From positions 3,968,001 through 4,032,000 of the forward strand of contig NZ_CP108046.1 in NCBI RefSeq assembly GCF_041435115.1: a stretch of 64,000 nt of DNA, written 5' to 3'. The notes under the pieces were generated by a model. That model searched no databases. It was not told the DNA's origin and saw only the letters and a list, made by a program, of their open reading frames with translations. Within the stretch, counting starts at the first letter, position 1; the number at the start of each line of letters is the position of its first letter. The DNA comes from Streptomyces sp. NBC_00289 (GTDB lineage: Bacteria > Actinomycetota > Actinomycetes > Streptomycetales > Streptomycetaceae). The translations under genes and the position numbers were made by a program. Positions 53,793 through 62,313 of this stretch are shown piece after piece.

Positions 53793-54329
53793 TCAACCCA
53801 GGGACGGACGGGACCACATCGACCGCCTGTCGCGACAGTGCCCGCCCCATCCTCGGGAGCGGGTGGTCCAGTCGATCTTCCACGTGATCGTCGCCCGTAG
53901 CGAGTACGAGCCGTCACCCGAGGAGCGCAGGTATTTCACTCCACAGGGTGGGGTCTGGTCGGCCTTGCCCTTGGCGTAGGACTCGCCGATAAGGCCGTTG
54001 TCGATCCGGCACGCCCCGGACGCCGGATACGTCACCGCATCCTCGGTGCCCGGCTCGATCCTGACGACACCGGCTCCGCCGTCACCTTGGTGCTCGGGAC
54101 GCGGATCTCGGCGTACGCGAGTTCGGCGAGGACCTCCGGTGTGACGGCGATCTCGACGTCAGCCAACGGGCGCCGGCTTCCCAGATCGGCTCCAGATAAT
54201 TCTGCAGCCCCTCGGGGGTGTACTTCGGAGCATACGAACAAGCCGGCGGTGTCGGCTTGGGAAGCGAAGGTGGAGACAGACGAGGCTCAGAACCGTTATG
54301 GCTCTCGCCGACTTCCTTACGGCTGGCAC
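53793..54329 (-). pseudogene. Broken second copy of the secreted module protein (B2)
   Basis: Starts with a GTG overlapping the A2 lipoprotein end. It keeps short blocks homologous to the intact copy (YAPKYTPEGLQNYLEPIWEAGA, in parts; VTPEVLAELAYAEIRVPSTKV; TYPASGACRIDNGLIGESY) in different frames. It has lost the signal peptide continuity, a middle part and the last part. It carries the same roughly 40-codon deletion and neighbouring frameshift as copy B3. Confidence 0.75.
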
Positions 54330-54975
54330 GCCTTGTCACCCCTGTTTGAAACGATGTCGGTGGTCTGCCAGGCTCTCTCGGCACCCTTGGTAAGGCTCGT
54401 GTGGTACAGCACATAGGCCTTCGAAGTCACGGGAGACTTATCGACCTTTTTGGTCTTCCTGTTCTTGATGTAGGACTTGCTCTCGTCGGAGCAGTAGGTG
54501 ACGTAGGCCTTGCTGTCTCCGGAGAGGGTGATCTTGTAGTCGAAGTACCGGGTCACCCCGCCCACGTGTCACCGCCGTCGATGTACCGCTGGGCGTACGA
54601 GATCGACGATTCCAAGGCCTTGCCCGTGTTGTAGAACCCAAGCGCCTTGGTGTCGGTGCTTCCCTTCAGGATCACCTCGTCCACGGAGTTCACACTCAGC
54701 GTGCTGTCCGCGAGAGCCGCGTCCTTCGCCGCGTCACCTGTCTTCTCGTATTCGAAGACGTTTTTGGCGTCGGACGGGAAGGTGATCTTCGGGCGCCCCG
54801 CGGCGGCCGACGCGCTCGGGCTCGGGGACGTCGACGTCTCGCTCCCCCTGTCGGCTCCCGCGATCTTGTCGTTCTTCTTGTCCTTGGGACTGTCGTCGCT
54901 GCCGCACGCGGACAGCGACAAAGCCGCAGTGGCGGTCAGCGCGATCGCTGCAAGAAGGGTGGGGCGGCGGTTCAC
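54317..54975 (-). pseudogene. Lipoprotein second copy (A2), single-base frameshift
   Basis: Homologous to A1 and A3 but 659 instead of 660 nt from GTG to stop. The first frame runs from the lipobox LSAC to IDGGDTWAG, then a TGA. The next frame resumes with GVTRYFDYKITLSGDSKAYV and ends NRGDKACQP. The missing base lies in the G-rich stretch around 54555-54563. N-terminal 60 residues are almost identical to the other copies while the rest has diverged. It could be a recent mutation or a sequencing error. Confidence 0.8.
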
Positions 54976-55170
54976 TGTCGACTCCCGGTCGCGAGGCTTC
55001 ACTTGAGCGAACCAACGCTATCCAGTGACACAGAAGGACACCAGCGTGATCCGCGTCAACCCAGGGACGCACGGGGCCAGATCGACCGCCTGTCACGACG
55101 GTGCCCGCCCCCATCCTCGGGAGCGGGCACCTGACCGCAGAGCTCGACGATCGGTCAGTCACTCAGTCAG

Positions 55171-56205
55171 TCAGTGGTTGACGGCCTGGATCTCCTGTAC
55201 GACGACGTCCTGCGTGGCACCGAAGGAGCCGTCGGGGAGGTCACCGCCCGCGCCGCCGCTTCCGGTCCAGTCGATCTTCCACGTGATCGTCGCCCGCAGC
55301 GGGAAGGAGCCTTCGCCCGAGGAGCGCAGGTATTTCACTCCACAGGGTGGGGTCTGGTCGGCCTTGCCCTTGGCGTAGGGCTCGCCGATACGGCCGTTGT
55401 CGATCCGGCAGACCCCGGACGCCGGATACGTCACCGCATCCTCGGTGCCCGGCTCGATCCTGAGAGACACCGGCTCCGCCGTCGCCGTCGCCGCGACACC
55501 GATCTCCGGTACCGACGCCGTGACGGAGACCGGCTTGAACTCCGCGCCGTCCAGCCAGGACCACGTCGGGAGGTTCACCTTGGTCGTGTTCGCGGGCGCC
55601 AGCGTCACCTTGGTGCTCGGGACGCGAATCTCGGCGTACGCGAGTTCCGCGAGGACCTCCGGCGTGACGGCGTTCTCCACGTCCGCCGGCGGAGGATCAC
55701 CCTTGTCCACCCAGAAATAGTCCCTGTCGCAGGCATCCCAACCCGGGGGGAAGTCCTTGTTGACGTACGAACCCCACCAGAAGCCGTCGCCGGTTTTGTC
55801 CTTGTTGAAGTCCTTCTCGGGCTCGTCCTTGTTGACGTACTTTTTTCGCTGCTCGGCATCCCACTGATAACCCGTCGAACCAGCCTCCCAGATCGGCTCC
55901 AGATACTTCTGCAGCCCCTCGGGGGTGTACTTCGGGGCATACCAGCAAGCCGGCGGAGTCCACGAAGTGGTCGACGTCAGCGCGCCCGTGGAATTGCCAC
56001 TGCCGTTCTTGGAACGGTCGAAGACGACACCGCCCACGGTCACGGAGAGGTTGCCGTCGCCATCGGCTTTCGCGTTCTGCTCCGTCTGCCCGTCCGTGCC
56101 ACCGCCGAATCCCTTCTCGGCGTGCGCGGGGCCAGCCGCGGACAGGATGAGGGCCGCGATTCCTGAGGCGAGAACCAGATGGTTACGCCGGATCAAGGCT
56201 GGCAC
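55171..56205 (-). CDS. Intact secreted module protein (B1)
   Basis: 344 residues, GTG start overlapping the A1 lipoprotein gene by 13 nt. Signal peptide (MPALIRRNHLVLASGIAALI, cleavage near GPAHA), then GLQKYLEPIWEAGSTGYQWD, a repeated KYVNKD-DFPPGWDAC segment, and a C-terminal beta-rich half with paired cysteines (CRIDNG, PPCGVKYL). Secreted, family not recognised. The C-terminal QDVVVQEIQAVN is shared by the degenerate copies. Probably acts at the cell surface together with the lipoprotein. Confidence 0.8.
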   Translation of the reverse strand: MPALIRRNHLVLASGIAALILSAAGPAHAEKGFGGGTDGQTEQNAKADGDGNLSVTVGGVVFDRSKNGSGNSTGALTSTTSWTPPACWYAPKYTPEGLQKYLEPIWEAGSTGYQWDAEQRKKYVNKDEPEKDFNKDKTGDGFWWGSYVNKDFPPGWDACDRDYFWVDKGDPPPADVENAVTPEVLAELAYAEIRVPSTKVTLAPANTTKVNLPTWSWLDGAEFKPVSVTASVPEIGVAATATAEPVSLRIEPGTEDAVTYPASGVCRIDNGRIGEPYAKGKADQTPPCGVKYLRSSGEGSFPLRATITWKIDWTGSGGAGGDLPDGSFGATQDVVVQEIQAVNH

Positions 56206-56852
56206 TTTGCGCTTCCCCTCTGCGAGTCCAGACGCTCGGTTACCCAGATGCCGTTCTTGTTCTTACGCAGAGTGCCTGCGTAAATGACGTAGCTGTCCTT
56301 CGTCACCGGTGTGACATCCGTCTTGCCGGTCTTCAAGAACTTGTTGAATGCTTTGCTCTGATCCTCGCAGTACACAAGGGCCGCGGTGCCGTCGTCCTTG
56401 ACCGTCACACTCTCGTCGTAATAGCGGGTCAGGCCGGTCGTGCGCGCCTTGTGGTCGACGAACTCCTGGATGTACGCCTGGCTCCCGGCGGCGGCGGTGC
56501 CCTCGGAGTAGAAGCGGTAAGCCGCGTGCAGCGGTTTCTGCTCGGCAATAGCCATGTCCACGGCCTTGATGCGCTGTTCGGCATCGTTCAGGACGGCGTC
56601 CTTGTCGGGGTCCCCGGTCTTGCCCCACTCGAACTTGTACGTGACGTCCGACGGCAGCTCGATCTTCGGACGCCCCGCGGCGGCCGACGCGCTCGGGCTC
56701 GGGGACGTCGACGTCTCGCTCCCCGTGTCGGCTCCCGCGATCTTGTCGTTCTTCTTGTCCTTGGGGCTGTCGTCGCTGCCGCACGCGGACAGCGTCAAGG
56801 CCGCAGCGGCGGTCAGTGTGATCGCTGCGAGGAGGGTGGGGCGGCGGTTCAC
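56193..56852 (-). CDS. Lipoprotein, first copy of the duplicated module (A1)
   Basis: 219 residues, intact. Lipobox LSAC after NRRPTLLAAITLTAAAALT, the same charged linker (SDDSPKDKKNDKIAGAD) as the other copies, then a diverged globular domain (KAVDMAIAEQKPLHAAYRFY, YIQEFVDHKARTTGLTRYYD, YVIYAGTLRKNKNGIWVTE). I chose the GTG at 56852 because GGGAG precedes it. First gene of the whole island on the minus strand; its upstream region is duplicated before A2 and A3. Confidence 0.8.
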   Translation of the reverse strand: MNRRPTLLAAITLTAAAALTLSACGSDDSPKDKKNDKIAGADTGSETSTSPSPSASAAAGRPKIELPSDVTYKFEWGKTGDPDKDAVLNDAEQRIKAVDMAIAEQKPLHAAYRFYSEGTAAAGSQAYIQEFVDHKARTTGLTRYYDESVTVKDDGTAALVYCEDQSKAFNKFLKTGKTDVTPVTKDSYVIYAGTLRKNKNGIWVTERLDSQRGSAKCQP

Positions 56853-57075
56853 AGTCGACTCCCGGTCGGCGAGGCTTCTCTTGAGCGAAGCAACGCTATC
56901 CAGCGACACGGGACGGCACCAGGGTGATCCACGTCAACCCAGGGGTGTATGGGACCAAATCAACCATTCGGGAGCCTCGTTGGCCCGTAACAGTTGCGTA
57001 ACTCGGCGCGACATGCATCAGATGTTTCGGTGAGTAGGCGGTTCCACTTATGAACAAGCAAAGGAGGGGCCTGTT

Positions 57076-57438
57076 GTGCGGCGGTGGCGGGATGGGTGGG
57101 GGTCGTTGGTCGTGTGTGGAGAGGAAGTCGACGTCACCGTGCCGTTGGAAATCGCCGGTTCGTATCGGGCACGCACCAAGGGGCTGTTGGGGCGGAGTTC
57201 CGTCGACGGGGCGATTCTGTTGTCGCCTGCCGGCAGTGTGCACACCTTTCGCATGCGTATGCCCATCGACGTCGCCTACCTCGACCGTCACCTCGAGGTC
57301 ATCGCCGTGCGCACCATGAAGCCGGGTCGGCTGGGGCTGCCCCGCCTGCGGTCCCGGCATGTGCTGGAGGCCGAGGCGGGGGCGATGGCCCGGTGGGGAG
57401 TGCGGGCCGGGGCGCGGGTGGACGTGGTGGTGGAGTAG
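57076..57438 (+). CDS. DUF192 protein
   Basis: 120 residues with the DUF192 core: YRARTKGLLGRSSVDGAILL, SVHTFRMRMPIDVAYLD, VLEAEAGAMARWGVRAGARV. Small conserved protein of unknown function, often near Tad pilus genes in actinobacteria. GTG start. Confidence 0.88.
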   Translation: MRRWRDGWGSLVVCGEEVDVTVPLEIAGSYRARTKGLLGRSSVDGAILLSPAGSVHTFRMRMPIDVAYLDRHLEVIAVRTMKPGRLGLPRLRSRHVLEAEAGAMARWGVRAGARVDVVVE

Positions 57439-57459
57439 GGGCGGCGCCTCCGGTCGGCG

Positions 57460-58107
57460 TCAGCCTCCTGTGCGGGGGAAGGAGACCTCCACCCTTCGGT
57501 TCTTCTTGCGGCCCTCCTCCGTCGCGTTGGACGAGATCGGGTACTGCTCGCCGTAGCCGCGTACCTCGAAGGTGATTCCGGAGTCGTTGAGTTCCTGGTC
57601 CAGGACGTCCTGTACGGCGTTGGCGCGCTGCTTGGACAGGACGTCGCCGTGGGCCGAGGAACCGAGGTCGTCCGTGAAGCCGAAGACGCGGATCTGTGTC
57701 GCGTGCTGGTTCTTGATCTCGTCGGCGATTCCCCCGATGCGGGCCTTGGCCTCCGCCCCCAGCCTGGCGCTGTCCTTGCCGAACAGCACCTCCGCCTGGA
57801 GGGCGAACTTCACGTCCGCGTTGGTGTCCTCACGGCGTTCGTCGCCGCTCTGGTCCTCCACGACCTGCTTGATGTCGAGAACCTTGGCGCCGGCCAGGGT
57901 GGCGCCCTCGGGGAGCTTCAGGTCCGGGTCGTTCGCGTCGACCTTCACGGGGGCGGCTGCGGTGGGTTCGGTGCCCGGGGGGACACTGGGGGTGTCGTCG
58001 GCGCGGGCCGACACGGCGCCGACGATGTTGCCGGCGACCATGACCGAAGTCGCCACGAGGACCAGCGCGAGGCGAGGGGCCGCGGGCCGAGGAGAGGTGC
58101 GGGTCAT
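57460..58107 (-). CDS. Secreted OmpA-domain protein
   Basis: 215 residues. Signal peptide (ALVLVATSVMVAGNIVGAVSA), a spacer, and a C-terminal OmpA peptidoglycan-binding domain: FALQAEVLFGKDSARLGAEA, IRVFGFTDDLGSSAHGDVLSKQRANAV, YGEQYPISSNATEEGRKKNRRVEV (shown in parts). I chose the ATG at 58107 because GAGG precedes it; a GTG at 58119 overlapping the upstream stop (GTGA) is also possible. Likely anchors or guides the pilus machinery at the wall. Confidence 0.87.
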   Translation of the reverse strand: MTRTSPRPAAPRLALVLVATSVMVAGNIVGAVSARADDTPSVPPGTEPTAAAPVKVDANDPDLKLPEGATLAGAKVLDIKQVVEDQSGDERREDTNADVKFALQAEVLFGKDSARLGAEAKARIGGIADEIKNQHATQIRVFGFTDDLGSSAHGDVLSKQRANAVQDVLDQELNDSGITFEVRGYGEQYPISSNATEEGRKKNRRVEVSFPRTGG

Positions 58108-58115
58108 GGGGCGCC

Positions 58116-58712
58116 TCACCCGGAGATCTGGATGGTGGCGGAGGCGAACGTCGGCAGCTGGAAGCTGACTTCGCCCGTGTCGGTCGGCGGGGAGGGGAAC
58201 TGCATGAAGACGGTCACGCTTTCGCCCGGCCTGATCGTGGAGAAGCCTGTCGTCGTCAGCGGACGGCCGTCCGTGTCGCGCAGCACGTAGTAGCGCTTCT
58301 TGCCCTTCGAGTCGACGAGCGTGGCGCCGCCGAGCGACCTGCCGTTCCTGATGATCTCCGTCTCGTTGCCGCTCAGGGCCGCCGGAACCACCGCGCTCTG
58401 TGCGCCGTCGTTCTTCAGACTGCCGTTCACGGTGACGAACCCACCGGAATCACGCTCGGCGGAGGTGATCTGCAGAAGCAGCCCGCCCGAGCCCTTCAGC
58501 TCGGCCAGGGGTTCCTCCGACTGCCCTTCCTGTGCGCTCGGATCGGATCCGCTGTCGCCGGATCCACCGCTCCTGGACGCGGAAGCAGCCGGTTCGGGCT
58601 TCTTGTCGTCACCGCCGTCACCGCCGCAGCCGGTCGCGCCGAGCGCCAGACCGGCCGCAACGGCCAACGCGACCATCCCCCTGCGGGCCTCCGCCGCGAA
58701 CCGAATGCTCAT
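58116..58712 (-). CDS. Lipoprotein in the Tad locus
   Basis: 198 residues. Signal with lipobox ATGC (GLALGATGC), a Ser/Gly/Asp-rich linker, and a beta-sandwich-like domain (LLLQITSAERDSGGFVTVNG, SATIQISG). Function unknown. Co-directional with the OmpA-like gene and 4 nt overlap with it or a 9-nt gap depending on start. Confidence 0.78.
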   Translation of the reverse strand: MSIRFAAEARRGMVALAVAAGLALGATGCGGDGGDDKKPEPAASASRSGGSGDSGSDPSAQEGQSEEPLAELKGSGGLLLQITSAERDSGGFVTVNGSLKNDGAQSAVVPAALSGNETEIIRNGRSLGGATLVDSKGKKRYYVLRDTDGRPLTTTGFSTIRPGESVTVFMQFPSPPTDTGEVSFQLPTFASATIQISG

Positions 58713-58746
58713 CGCTCCGCCTCCTTCATCACTCGTCGTTCGCCAG

Positions 58747-59346
58747 TCAGTCGGCCAGATGGACGTCGAAGAGGTCCTCGGGTTCCGGGAGATCGGTGAG
58801 ATCGTCCGGCTTCAGGATCCACTCCACGCCTTGGCACGTGAGCGTCGGCAGCGTGTCCTCGTCGGTGTCGTCTCCGGGAGGCGGGAACGTGCAGAGCGGC
58901 TCGATCACGGCGGTTGCGGTGGCCTTGGAGTGCACGCTCTCGGTGCCGGGGACTATCGAGTCGCCGACGGACTTGTTCGTCGTGACGTCGACCGTGTAGC
59001 CCGGTAGCAGCCCGTACGTCCGCACGCACTGAGCGGTGGCGTCGTTCTGGGAGGCCAACTGCGCGGCACGCTCGCATCCGAGGAACTCGACTCCGCCGCC
59101 GTCGAAGACGGCCTGCCAGTCGGCCGGGTCGGCGATCTTGTCGACCCACTCGTCCCAGAGCGCGTCCCGTGTGTCCAGGGCCGCCGCGAGGGCCGCCGCG
59201 TCGGCTGCCGTCTGGGCTCCGTTCCGATTCGCCGCGGCCTGGCCGACCGCCAGGTAGGCGAACGCGAGAAAGAGCAGGCCCGCCACCACCATGATGTAGA
59301 TGGGGAAAGCCTGCCCCGCGTCGCTGTGCCTACGAAGACGCGTCAG
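58747..59346 (-). CDS. TadG/TadE-like pilus assembly protein
   Basis: 199 residues. The N-terminus carries the TadG-type membrane anchor (GQAFPIYIMVVAGLLFLAFA, YLAVGQAAANRNGAQTAADAAALA), then an extracytoplasmic domain. The only start that gives the expected N-terminus is a CTG at 59346, which overlaps the pilin stop as CTGA, echoing the ATGA/GTGA overlaps elsewhere. A GTG or ATG further upstream is not available in this frame, and an internal ATG would cut the anchor. Start uncertain. Confidence 0.8.
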   Translation of the reverse strand: MTRLRRHSDAGQAFPIYIMVVAGLLFLAFAYLAVGQAAANRNGAQTAADAAALAAALDTRDALWDEWVDKIADPADWQAVFDGGGVEFLGCERAAQLASQNDATAQCVRTYGLLPGYTVDVTTNKSVGDSIVPGTESVHSKATATAVIEPLCTFPPPGDDTDEDTLPTLTCQGVEWILKPDDLTDLPEPEDLFDVHLAD

Positions 59347-59537
59347 CCGGTCACCTTCGCGATCTGCGCGGTGATCGCGTCGTAAATCGTCTGCCCGATG
59401 CTCGTCCCCGTGATCGCCAGCACGATCGCCACCACCACCGCGATGATGCCCAGGTACTCCACCGCGGTCTGGCCCTTGTCGTCGCGGGTGGCCCGGGCCT
59501 GAAGGTACGCGACTGTGGTGTTGATCCAGTTGCTCAT
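59343..59537 (-). CDS. Flp-type type IVb pilin
   Basis: 64 residues: short N-terminus, then GQTAVEYLGIIAVVVAIVLA, the hydrophobic pilin core with E and Y, and TSIGQTIYDAITAQIAKV. It is the main subunit of the Tad/Flp pilus. GGAGGGGAACACC precedes the ATG. Too small for many gene finders. Confidence 0.9.
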   Translation of the reverse strand: MSNWINTTVAYLQARATRDDKGQTAVEYLGIIAVVVAIVLAITGTSIGQTIYDAITAQIAKVTG

Positions 59538-59648
59538 GGTGTTCCCCTCCGGGTGGCCGACAAGTCCCTGTGGTGCCCTCCGCACCGTACGCCGGAACAC
59601 CGGGTGCGGAGGAGGGTCCCTGGGCCCAAATCCGGGCCCGCTCACGGT

Positions 59649-60569
59649 TCACAGCACACCTCGGGGTGTCATCGAGGCGGTGCCGAGCCACTTGGCGGCG
59701 GCCTCGGTGCGGCTGGTGCTGTGCAGCTTGGCGAAGATTCGGTTGATGTGGTTCTTGACCGTCTTCTCGCTGATGAAGCAGAGGGCGGCGATCTGCTGGT
59801 TGGTCATCCCCGACGCGATGTGGTCCATGATCTCCGCCTCCCTCGTACTCAGTTGGAACAGCGACCGGTCGGGAGCGACCGGGCGGCCGCTCACCCACCC
59901 AGACGAAGACTGTCCCATACTTGGTTGCACATGCGAAAGCGATTCTCGCGAAGTCGCTGGAGTCGGTATGTACGAGAGGCTCCTACGCACTGACTCATCC
60001 GGGATCCAAGGTTGCGGTTGCGAAGCAGCTGATGCCGCTTCCGCCTCGTGCGCGGTCCCGCTCGCGGTCCGGCGGAGTCGGGCCGGCAGGGCCTCCGCGG
60101 CCGTCGGGGTGAAGTGGGCCCGGCCTTGCCTGATGTCCTTCACCGCGGCCACCAACTGGTCGACGGTGAACTCCCCGTGGACCAGGTAGCCGCCGGCTCC
60201 TCTGCGCAGGGCCTCCTCGACGATCTCCGGTTCGCGGCTGTACGTGAGCATCACGACGGGGGCGATCCGCACCAGGTCGGGGAGGGCCGAGATGCCGTCC
60301 ACTCCCGGCATGCGGACGTCCAGGAGGACGACGTCGGGGCGGTGCCGTTGGGCCGCCTCGCAGGCCTCGCGGCCGTCGGCCGCCTCAGCCACGACGGTGG
60401 TGTCCGCTCGGCCGGACAGAAGTGCCGTGAGGCCCGCGCGGACCACCGGGTTGTCGTCGGCCACCACGACACGCACCGGGGCGGCGGGAACCGTCGGCGG
60501 AAACGCCTCGGACGGCGGCCGGGAGGACGGCTGCGAGAGACCTGGGTGCGGAGTCGGGTCGTAGCGCAT
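59649..60569 (-). CDS. NarL-family response regulator
   Basis: 306 residues. Receiver domain with phosphoacceptor D84 (VVLLDVRMPGVDG) and a C-terminal LuxR helix-turn-helix (LSTREAEIMDHIASGMTNQQ, IAALCFISEKTVKNHINRIFAKL). A variable linker of about 80 residues separates them. Partner of the adjacent histidine kinase. I chose the ATG at 60569 because GAGGAGACC precedes it. Its place inside the Tad locus suggests control of pilus genes. Confidence 0.92.
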   Translation of the reverse strand: MRYDPTPHPGLSQPSSRPPSEAFPPTVPAAPVRVVVADDNPVVRAGLTALLSGRADTTVVAEAADGREACEAAQRHRPDVVLLDVRMPGVDGISALPDLVRIAPVVMLTYSREPEIVEEALRRGAGGYLVHGEFTVDQLVAAVKDIRQGRAHFTPTAAEALPARLRRTASGTAHEAEAASAASQPQPWIPDESVRRSLSYIPTPATSRESLSHVQPSMGQSSSGWVSGRPVAPDRSLFQLSTREAEIMDHIASGMTNQQIAALCFISEKTVKNHINRIFAKLHSTSRTEAAAKWLGTASMTPRGVL

Positions 60570-60628
60570 GGGGCGGTCTCCTCTCGGGTCGTGGCGTTCA
60601 CCGGTCACGGGCCCACGTGTTCGACGGT

Positions 60629-62296
60629 TCATGGATGCGCTGTCCTCAGGGCTGCCAACGGGAGGTCCAGGCGGATTTCCGTGCCCCGGGGGTGGGCGCC
60701 GCGGCCGATGCGGATGCGGGCTCCCACCGAGGCGGCCCGCTCGACCATGCCGACCAGGCCGAAGTGGCCCGTTCTGCTGAGCCGTTCCAGGCTGGTGTCG
60801 GGGGGCAGGCCGCATCCGTCGTCGTACACGCTGATGCTGAGCAGTTCGCCGTGGACGCCCGCCCTGACGTCGACGCGGGTGGCCCGCGCGTGACGGTGGG
60901 CGTTTTCCAGGGCCTCGGTGGTGATGGTGAGGAGCTGGCGGGCCACTGCGGGTGGGACCGGGAACGCGCCGCGTCGGCCCGTCGGGGTGTAGGTCGTCGG
61001 CATGCCTGTGCGGGTGCCGAAGTTCCGTGTGTGGGCGCGCAGTTCTGTGAGTACGTCCGTGTCGTGGGCCGGGTCCGACTCGCGACGCAGGTCGGTCAGG
61101 AGCTCACGGGATTCCGCGGCGGCTCGGCGGGCCGCTCGGGCCACCAGTGCGGACTGTTCCTTCACCACGGCCGGATCCAGGTCGTCGGCGCCCGCGGAGG
61201 CCGCCAGGCCGTCCGCCGCCAGAGCCACCCCGTGCAGGGTCTTCGCCACCGAGTCGTGCATCTCGCGTGCCAGACGGGCCCGTTCGGCGGCCACCGCCTC
61301 CGTGACCGCCAGACGCGCCTGTACGGCCGTCAGGGCCTGGGTGGCCGCGCCGAAGCGGAGCATCAGGTTGCGCAGGGTCGAGCCGATCGCCCCGGTGATC
61401 ACGCAGAGGCCGGGCAGGAGCAGGGACTCGGCGGGGCCGGCGTGCGGGTCCTGGAGGGTCGCGTAGACGAGCAGGAGGATCAGCGACTGGAGCGAGGCGA
61501 AGACGGCGGCGCCTCGCCAGCCGTAGACGATGCCGGCCAGCAGCGGGGTGCAGACGCTGACGTAGGCGAGGGTGGTGTCCGGGCCCGCGGAGACGAGGAG
61601 CAGGGAGCCGAACAGCGTGTCCACGGCGAGGAGCGTGGGGTGGCGCAGGAGGAGGGGGCCGAAGCGTTCCCAGTCCCTGAAGAGCGCGTAGGAGGCCATG
61701 AAGGTGACGATCACCGCCGCGCTGACCAGGCGGGTTCCCAGGCCGGGGGCGGCGTTGAGGAGGGCGGCGGGGGCGGCTACGGCGATCATGGCCAGGCGGA
61801 AGCCGAAGACCTGACGGCACATCGCCTGTAGGGCGTTGATCTGGATCGGGATGGGGGGCGAGGGCGGGTCTGTGGTGAGGGCGGGCTCTGTGATCGGGAT
61901 GGGGTTTGTGGTCGGGATGGGGTTTGTGGTCGGGATGGGGTTCGTGGTCGGGGCGGGGATCGCGACCGGTGCGGGGCGTGTGGCAGGAGCGGGGCCTTGG
62001 GCGGGTGCGGGGCCTTGGGCGGGAGCGGGGCCTTGGGCGGGTGCGGGTTGTTGTGGGGGGTTGGGCCGGTCTTCGGCCGGGGGCTGGTTCCCGGCCGCAC
62101 CACCCCTGCGGCCTTCGTCGTCCGGTGCCGGTGGCCCCTGTGGGGGCTCGGCGCCCTCGGCGGCCGACGACCCGTACGACGGCACCACCGCTCCCCCTAC
62201 GAGCCCCGCCCCCCTGCCGTGCGGCGGCTTCGGCGTGTTCCGGCCGCGGTGCAGCAGCCGGGGCCTCCGTGATCTCGGGATTCCTGTCGTCGGCAT
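60629..62296 (-). CDS. Histidine kinase (HPK7/NarX type) with Pro-rich N-terminus
   Basis: 555 residues. The N-terminal 150 residues are low complexity, with repeats APAQGP and IPTTNP. Six or so membrane helices follow (about 165-330). The dimerisation box holds the phosphoacceptor histidine in ERARLAREMHDSVAKTLHG, and a HATPase_c domain follows (TTEALENAHRHARATRVDV, DDGCGLPPD). Partner of the downstream response regulator. The repeats are encoded by visible short DNA tandem repeats. Confidence 0.9.
   Translation of the reverse strand: MPTTGIPRSRRPRLLHRGRNTPKPPHGRGAGLVGGAVVPSYGSSAAEGAEPPQGPPAPDDEGRRGGAAGNQPPAEDRPNPPQQPAPAQGPAPAQGPAPAQGPAPATRPAPVAIPAPTTNPIPTTNPIPTTNPIPITEPALTTDPPSPPIPIQINALQAMCRQVFGFRLAMIAVAAPAALLNAAPGLGTRLVSAAVIVTFMASYALFRDWERFGPLLLRHPTLLAVDTLFGSLLLVSAGPDTTLAYVSVCTPLLAGIVYGWRGAAVFASLQSLILLLVYATLQDPHAGPAESLLLPGLCVITGAIGSTLRNLMLRFGAATQALTAVQARLAVTEAVAAERARLAREMHDSVAKTLHGVALAADGLAASAGADDLDPAVVKEQSALVARAARRAAAESRELLTDLRRESDPAHDTDVLTELRAHTRNFGTRTGMPTTYTPTGRRGAFPVPPAVARQLLTITTEALENAHRHARATRVDVRAGVHGELLSISVYDDGCGLPPDTSLERLSRTGHFGLVGMVERAASVGARIRIGRGAHPRGTEIRLDLPLAALRTAHP
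61894..62046. repeat. Short tandem repeats in the kinase N-terminal coding region
   Basis: Two tracts: GGGATGGGGTTTGTGGTC (18 bp, three copies, the last slightly changed) around 61894-61950, and GGGCCTTGGGCGGG-type units (18 bp, three copies) around 61990-62046. They encode the IPTTNP and APAQGP repeats on the other strand and keep the frame. Confidence 0.8.
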
Positions 62297-62313
62297 GAGC
62301 CCTCCCCCGCCCC

